Shown here piece by piece: positions 22,989 through 27,402 of a stretch of 27,402 bases of DNA. The notes under the pieces were generated by a model that saw only the letters and a program-made list of their open reading frames with translations, had not been told where the DNA came from and searched no databases. The position numbers and the translations under genes were made by a program. The DNA is from JANQPA01 sp964628385 (GTDB lineage Bacteria; Bacteroidota; Bacteroidia; Chitinophagales; Saprospiraceae). How positions within the stretch are numbered: the first letter of the stretch is position 1; each line of letters begins with the position of its first letter. The DNA is taken from positions 1 to 27,402 of the forward strand of contig CAZVOD010000065.1 in assembly GCA_964628385.1 (NCBI GenBank), read 5' to 3'.

Positions 22989-24929
22989 ATGAGTAAAATT
23001 ATAGGGATTGACTTAGGAACAACCAACTCTGTAGTCGCAGTAATGGAGGGTAATGAGCCAGTCGTTATTCCAAACGATGAGGGAAAACGTACCACGCCTT
23101 CTGTCGTTGCCTTTATGGATAATGGGGAAAGAAAGATTGGAGATCCTGCGAAGCGTCAGGCCATTACTAACCCGACGCGTACGATATCTTCTATCAAGCG
23201 TTTTATGGGACAACGTTACTCAGAATCTAGCAGAGAATTGGATAGAGCTTCCTACAAAGTAGTGAAAGGAGAAAATGATACGGTAAGAGTAGATATTGAA
23301 GATCGTCAATATGCACCACAAGAGATTTCAGCTATGGTGCTTCAGAAGATGAAAAAGACTGCTGAAGATTTTCTGGGGCATGAAGTTACAGAAGCAGTAG
23401 TAACTGTACCTGCCTACTTTAATGATTCCCAGCGGCAGGCGACTAAAGAAGCCGGTGAAGTAGCCGGATTGAAGATTCGTCGTATTATCAATGAGCCAAC
23501 AGCAGCAGCTTTGGCCTATGGTATGGATAAGCGCACAAAAGATATGACCATTGCCGTATTTGACTTGGGGGGTGGTACTTTTGATATTTCTATCCTTGAA
23601 TTATACGAGATCGATGGTGAGATGACATTCGAGGTAAAGTCAACTAATGGTGATACTCACCTTGGTGGTGATGACTTTGATCGCGTAATTATCAATCATT
23701 TGGCCGAGACATTCAAGGAGCAGGAAAACATCGATCTGCGTAAAGATCCATTAGCCCTTCAGCGTCTAAAAGATGCAGCAGAAAAGGCTAAGATCGAGTT
23801 GTCTTCTTCTACAGAGACAGATATCAACTTACCATATATTACTGCCGTGGATGGTATTCCAAAGCACATTGTAATGAAGCTGTCACGCTCAAAGTTTGAG
23901 CAGCTGGCAGATGAACTTATTGAGCGTACATTGGAGCCTTGTCGTTTGGCATTGAAAGATGCTGGTTTGGAAAAAAGTGAAATCGATGAGGTTATCCTCG
24001 TTGGTGGTTCTACGCGTATACCAAGTGTACAAAAGGCAGTAGAGAACTTTTTTGGTAAAAAGCCAAACAAGGGAGTTAATCCTGATGAGGTAGTTGCAAT
24101 CGGTGCTTCTATCCAGGGTGGTGTACTAAGTGGAGATGTACAGGATGTACTTCTTCTGGACGTAACACCATTATCAATGGGTATTGAGACCATGGGGGGG
24201 GTGTATGATGTCGTGATTGATTCTAACTCTACTATTCCGACCAAGAAGACAAAAACTTACTCAACAGCTGCTGACAATCAGCCATCCGTTGAGATTCATA
24301 TCTTGCAAGGAGAGCGTCCAATGGCAAAAGATAACCGTACAGTAGGTAAATTTATCCTAGATGGTATTCCTCCGGCACCACGTGGTGTACCCCAAATTGA
24401 GGTAACTTTCGATATGGACGCTGATGGTATTCTGAATGTATCCGCAAAAGACAAGGGTACGGGTAAAGAGCAGAATATTCGTATAGAAGCATCTACTGGA
24501 CTATCCAAGGAAGAAATTGCCAAGATGAAAGCAGAAGCGGAAGCTAATGCAGATGCAGACCGCGAAGCAAAGGAAAGAGCTGAAAAGCTGAATGCTGCTG
24601 ATACACTGGTATTCCAAACTGAGAAGCAGTTGAAAGAATACGGTGATAAATTGCCTGCCGACAAAAAAGGTGAAATTGAAACAGCACTGAATGAGCTGAA
24701 AGAAGCACAAAAGTCAGAAGACCTGGCAAAAATTGATGGTGCCACTCAGAAGTTAAATACAGCATGGCAAAATGCCAGCCAGGAAATGTACCAGGCAACA
24801 CAAGAGGCCAATGCAGGAGCTGATTCTAACGCCAGTGGTGAAAATGCCAATACTGATAAGGATAACAACGATTCTGATGATGTTACTGATGTGGAGTACG
24901 AAGAAGTCGATGACAACAAAAACAAGTAA
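22989..24929 (+). CDS. dnaK: Molecular chaperone DnaK (Hsp70)
   Basis: A 646-residue Hsp70 chaperone. The ATPase domain begins MSKIIGIDLGTTNSVVAV and carries DLGGGTFDISILE and the VGGSTRIPSVQ phosphate loop; a conserved interdomain linker DVLLLDVTPLSMGIET precedes the substrate-binding domain. The C-terminal tail is acidic and ends near VTDVEYEEVDDNKNK, resembling the usual DnaK terminus. The frame is open from 22890, but DnaK proteins begin at this methionine. It is not accompanied by dnaJ or grpE; in many Bacteroidota dnaK stands alone, as here. The 240-bp region shared with panB contains no CIRCE (HrcA) element that I can see, so its heat-shock control is not explained. An intrinsic terminator follows. 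Confidence 0.97.
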   Translation: MSKIIGIDLGTTNSVVAVMEGNEPVVIPNDEGKRTTPSVVAFMDNGERKIGDPAKRQAITNPTRTISSIKRFMGQRYSESSRELDRASYKVVKGENDTVRVDIEDRQYAPQEISAMVLQKMKKTAEDFLGHEVTEAVVTVPAYFNDSQRQATKEAGEVAGLKIRRIINEPTAAALAYGMDKRTKDMTIAVFDLGGGTFDISILELYEIDGEMTFEVKSTNGDTHLGGDDFDRVIINHLAETFKEQENIDLRKDPLALQRLKDAAEKAKIELSSSTETDINLPYITAVDGIPKHIVMKLSRSKFEQLADELIERTLEPCRLALKDAGLEKSEIDEVILVGGSTRIPSVQKAVENFFGKKPNKGVNPDEVVAIGASIQGGVLSGDVQDVLLLDVTPLSMGIETMGGVYDVVIDSNSTIPTKKTKTYSTAADNQPSVEIHILQGERPMAKDNRTVGKFILDGIPPAPRGVPQIEVTFDMDADGILNVSAKDKGTGKEQNIRIEASTGLSKEEIAKMKAEAEANADADREAKERAEKLNAADTLVFQTEKQLKEYGDKLPADKKGEIETALNELKEAQKSEDLAKIDGATQKLNTAWQNASQEMYQATQEANAGADSNASGENANTDKDNNDSDDVTDVEYEEVDDNKNK

Positions 24930-24984
24930 TTGCTATATATAATCCAATACTTTATTTCTTAACTGTTAGAAAGTATGGATAAAG

Positions 24985-25021
24985 CCGCCTCTTCTTTTTC
25001 TTTGAAGAAGGCGGTTTTTTA
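24985..25021 (+). terminator. dnaK: Intrinsic terminator of dnaK
   Basis: CCGCCT-CTTC (24985-24994) pairs with GAAG-A-AGGCGG (25004-25014), leaving one bulged A; the loop is 9 nt and seven T follow from 25015. It lies 55 bp after the dnaK stop and touches the stop of the convergent S46-like gene. Confidence 0.88.
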
Positions 25022-25022
25022 T

Positions 25023-26750
25023 TTATCTGTCAAAAGTCTTCAGAATTTCATTAAATGTATAAATAGGGTAGTGGCTGGTCTTGTCAGACCGGTAATACTC
25101 GTAAGCTTCGAAGGGTATAGCTGATAGCATACCTACTTCCTTTCCTTTTTTATCAAAAACAACTCCGCCTCCAAAGCCCGGTAACAATCGGCTATCTACT
25201 ATCCATTCATTGGCTTTATTTTTATATAGCTTTCCAATGGCCAGTCTGGGGCTGCCATCAGCATCTGGCATTAGCGAAGTATCATTTTGGCTGAAGCGCA
25301 GGGCTTGCAGATAGGCATTTCTTTGCTGCGATACTTCAGCAGTCACAGTCTCTTGGACTTGCGCTATCCGGTATTCGCTAACTTGCAGTCCCTTCCAGAT
25401 TCTGTAGAGGTAATCGCTTTCTATAGTCTGTTCGATTTGCTCTGGAGAAAGGCCCTGAAGTTTTGACAGGATAGAGGGAGCTGATAAATTGGAAAACAAA
25501 AAGGCCTGCTCGGGCCACTGACGCATGGATTTGTCGGCTTGTAAGTAAAGGCTGGCTATATCATCCGCAATAAATTTTTTGGAGATGCTACTGAAGTAGT
25601 TATGGAGTAATAAACCAAGCATTTGCTTTTCCAATTCCTGATCATAGCTTTGATACAGACTGGTTAAAGCATCCAAATAAGTCTTTTTGGGGGATCGAAT
25701 AAGCTGTTTCTGAAGTCTGTCGTAGGTTTCAAAAAAAGAAAAAAAGCTGGAATATTCTCGTTTAAGGAGATGAATAGCAAGCATTTCGCCCTGAAGATCC
25801 AGCCACTGCTCAAGACTGCGCTGATTGATCTTTCGATAAGGGTGAGTGCCAGGAAGCTGTCCAAAAAGGCGGTTTTGATTCATCTTAATAGTGTCGGGTA
25901 TGTTAAGCGCCGTTACCTGGGCTAGCTGGCTATCGAGCTTCTTAAAGTCAAAGGATGCTGTTTTTAGGCGTTTTTGAGCTTGCGGGCTTTCAAAAGTCCG
26001 GAGCATTTCAATGCGCTCTTTTCTCCACTTATTTTCCCTGGGAAGCCATTTTGTCAGCATTGTAATTCTGAACTCTGGCAAAGTATTCCAAAACGAAACT
26101 TCCGGATGTCCAAGAATGAGTACCCGTTGTGTGTCTTTAGGCAGAAATGCTTCCGCTATCTCAAAAAGAGAAGCGTCCTTAATACCGGAAGCCTCCGTCA
26201 ATATTAGCCACTCTTCACTGCTGAAGGTAGGGTGCACTCTCATGGGAGTGGTTTGAGTTACCCATTTAAAAAATTGCTGTTCGTTTGAAGCTCCCAGTAG
26301 AAAAGTCTGGCCTTCTGTCTGGCTGGCTTGAATGTTCTTGCGATTGAATTCCAAAACGGCAGCTCGCTTTTTCTTACTAAGACCCGGCTCAATATTTGAC
26401 AACATCTTTTCACTGATATCTTCCAAGCTCAACGTACGCCGTACGAGTTGAATAGGTCTTATTTTTTTTGCTTCATTTTCCTTTTTTATTATAAAATCAT
26501 ACTCAGTTGAAATTTTATTTGTAGTTAAAAAATATTTACCGTTTACATACCCACTAACAGGCTGTTGATTAACTACAAAAGCAGTATGATCCAATAGAGT
26601 TGGAATTATTTTTTGATAAAAATTAGTATCCAAATTGTAGCACTTGAGGATGCTGCTATCACTCAGCATAGCAGGATGGAGCAAATACTGCTGACTGAAA
26701 ACCGAAGCGTTAAGAAAGCAAATCAACAGTAAAGAAAAAAAGTATTTCAT
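25023..26750 (-). CDS. S46 dipeptidyl-peptidase-like protein, apparently catalytically inactive
   Basis: A 575-residue secreted protein with signal peptide MKYFFSLLLICFLNASVFSQ. Several segments resemble the S46 family (DPP7/DPP11). FLTTNKI (74-80) lies where S46 enzymes have the TNHHC motif with the catalytic His. A helical central domain follows (about 310-440; TYLDALTSLYQSYDQELEKQ). MPDADGSPRLAIGKL (494-508) resembles the YPDANxTxRxxYG stretch, and GFGGGVVFDKKGKEVG (525-540) stands where GNSGSPV and its serine should be. Both catalytic positions therefore appear replaced (His-His to Lys-Ile, Ser to Gly), and the protein is shorter than typical S46 enzymes (about 700 residues). The assignment is by pattern memory, not alignment; the protein may be an unrelated trypsin-fold relative. 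It lies 23 bp after a truncated TPR-like gene. Confidence 0.5.
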   Translation of the reverse strand: MKYFFSLLLICFLNASVFSQQYLLHPAMLSDSSILKCYNLDTNFYQKIIPTLLDHTAFVVNQQPVSGYVNGKYFLTTNKISTEYDFIIKKENEAKKIRPIQLVRRTLSLEDISEKMLSNIEPGLSKKKRAAVLEFNRKNIQASQTEGQTFLLGASNEQQFFKWVTQTTPMRVHPTFSSEEWLILTEASGIKDASLFEIAEAFLPKDTQRVLILGHPEVSFWNTLPEFRITMLTKWLPRENKWRKERIEMLRTFESPQAQKRLKTASFDFKKLDSQLAQVTALNIPDTIKMNQNRLFGQLPGTHPYRKINQRSLEQWLDLQGEMLAIHLLKREYSSFFSFFETYDRLQKQLIRSPKKTYLDALTSLYQSYDQELEKQMLGLLLHNYFSSISKKFIADDIASLYLQADKSMRQWPEQAFLFSNLSAPSILSKLQGLSPEQIEQTIESDYLYRIWKGLQVSEYRIAQVQETVTAEVSQQRNAYLQALRFSQNDTSLMPDADGSPRLAIGKLYKNKANEWIVDSRLLPGFGGGVVFDKKGKEVGMLSAIPFEAYEYYRSDKTSHYPIYTFNEILKTFDR

Positions 26751-26773
26751 AAATTTTAGCTTTAGTTATCCTC

Positions 26774-26986
26774 CTATCTCTCTTTTTTTATTTGAGAGAA
26801 AAATACCTTGTCCATTGGGTGTGTATAGGGATCAAACATGTTGATCTTCCGTTCGTATAATTCCAGCGCTTGTTGCATGTGAATTTGGTAGCGTTCCTCT
26901 TCTCCCATGGCCTGATAAACTTTAGCAAGGTAGTATTGATTATTGGTCAAGTTATTGTAGAGCATTTGCTTCTGGAATGCCGCTAT
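26774..26986 (-). pseudogene. 3' remnant of a TPR-like gene cut by an IS21-family element
   Basis: The minus-strand frame is open from inside the IS end (stop at 26992-26990) to a stop at 26774. It encodes a 60-odd-residue TPR-like helix pair: NQYYLAKVYQAMGEEERY and MQQALELYERKINMF. An ATG exists at 26965 but falls in the middle of a repeat helix, and the codons before it (AAFQK) continue the helix, so this is the C-terminus of a longer protein. It precedes the S46-like gene by 23 bp, so the two were probably one operon whose promoter and 5' part have been separated by the insertion. Confidence 0.6.
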
Positions 26987-27402
26987 TGTTTATTCCGGTG
27001 AAATTGACCCACCCTGGGAGTTGATCAGGAAATTGCTTTGAAGTTAAGTATTTTTAGTTTTCTGAGGCCGCTTTTTGCGCAAAGATTCTCCCTTGAGTTC
27101 GATGCAGTGTGCGTGATGAGCAATCCGGTCTAGGATAGCATCGGCTACGGTTTTATTTCCGATCACTTCATACCACCGATTCAAGGAGAGCTGCGAAGTA
27201 AAAATGGTTGATTTATAGTGGTGACGATCTTCCATTATTTCCAGTAAAGCATATCGGGCATTTTGATCCAACGGTTTAAGTCCAAAGTCATCCAGGATAA
27301 GTAGCTCATGGCGAGCTATACGTCGCATTTCTTTATTCAGGCTGGCATCTGTATATATCGGTGAAACCATGCCACCCATATCGGCGCAAACCATGCCAAT
27401 TG
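26987..27402 (-). mobile_element. IS21-family insertion sequence, one end (partial)
   Basis: The istB gene identifies the family. Beyond its stop the sequence reads TGTTTATTCCGGTGAAATTG from 26987, with the TG start expected of IS21-family termini, and GAAATTG repeats at 27000-27006 and 27029-27035, as these ends often contain repeated motifs. The exact boundary is an estimate taken from where the TPR frame stops. istA and the other end lie beyond 27402. Confidence 0.65.
27044..27402 (-). CDS. istB: IstB-like ATPase, transposition helper (C-terminal part)
   Basis: The reading frame runs off the right edge of the window; 118 C-terminal residues are visible. LLILDDFGLKPLD is the Walker B/DnaA-like signature of IstB, followed by LLEIMEDRHHYKSTIFTSQL with the sensor-1-like segment, and AILDRIAHHAHCIELKGESL with the Arg of sensor 2. 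IstB is the AAA+ helper that directs IS21 transposase (IstA) to its target. The N-terminal half with Walker A is outside the window, so integrity of the element cannot be judged. Confidence 0.92.
   Translation of the reverse strand, partial: IGMVCADMGGMVSPIYTDASLNKEMRRIARHELLILDDFGLKPLDQNARYALLEIMEDRHHYKSTIFTSQLSLNRWYEVIGNKTVADAILDRIAHHAHCIELKGESLRKKRPQKTKNT

Noticed and set aside
23759..24745. Long open frames antisense to dnaK
   Set aside because: They are shadows of the coding bias of dnaK; their serine- and phenylalanine-rich translations resemble no protein.

Overview
The window comes from a member of the Bacteroidota, probably a free-living Cytophagales-like bacterium. Evidence: two secreted proteins end in type IX secretion (Por) sorting domains, lipoprotein signals look Bacteroidota-like, several promoters fit TTG-N17-23-TAnnTTTG, Shine-Dalgarno sequences are scarce, and an SDR-type threonine dehydrogenase is paired with Kbl. 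No rRNA, tRNA or CRISPR array was seen. The assignment below phylum level is inference.

Layout. 1-745: tail of an unknown gene, then a long leader holding an array of GACATGTC dyads. 746-2885: a BlaI/MecI-type repressor overlapping a membrane-anchored DUF3738-like protein; the M56 sensor peptidase normally encoded next to BlaI is absent. 2945-4603 (-): anchored amidase-signature enzyme. 4718-7363: aspartate kinase and TilS. 7418-7542: a MITE-like element with a TTA target duplication. 7601-10388: an Omp28-like thioredoxin-fold protein and a DUF1028 protein, both with T9SS tails, then an orphan HsdR-N nuclease-like protein. 10613-12791: threonine dehydrogenase and Kbl, converting threonine to glycine plus acetyl-CoA.

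13063-20827 is a maltodextrin locus: a small lipoprotein, a GH13 lipoprotein, an MFS sugar transporter and a signal-peptide-bearing cyclomaltodextrinase/neopullulanase-type GH13. Reading against these is an ECF sigma factor with a membrane protein that looks like its anti-sigma partner (15182-16830, -). No SusC/SusD genes are in the window. Perfect hairpins sharing one core close two convergent junctions (15098 and 20836).

20898-22747 (-): panB-mltG operon with a good phylum-type promoter. 22989-24929: dnaK with a terminator. 25023-26750 (-): a protein resembling S46 dipeptidyl-peptidases but lacking the catalytic His and Ser motifs. It follows the 3' remnant of a TPR-like gene cut by an IS21-family element (istB, running off the right edge).

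Most of the window is housekeeping and sugar metabolism. The best leads are the BlaI operator array with its non-protease partner, the apparently inactive S46 homologue behind an IS insertion, the MITE, and the shared hairpin family.
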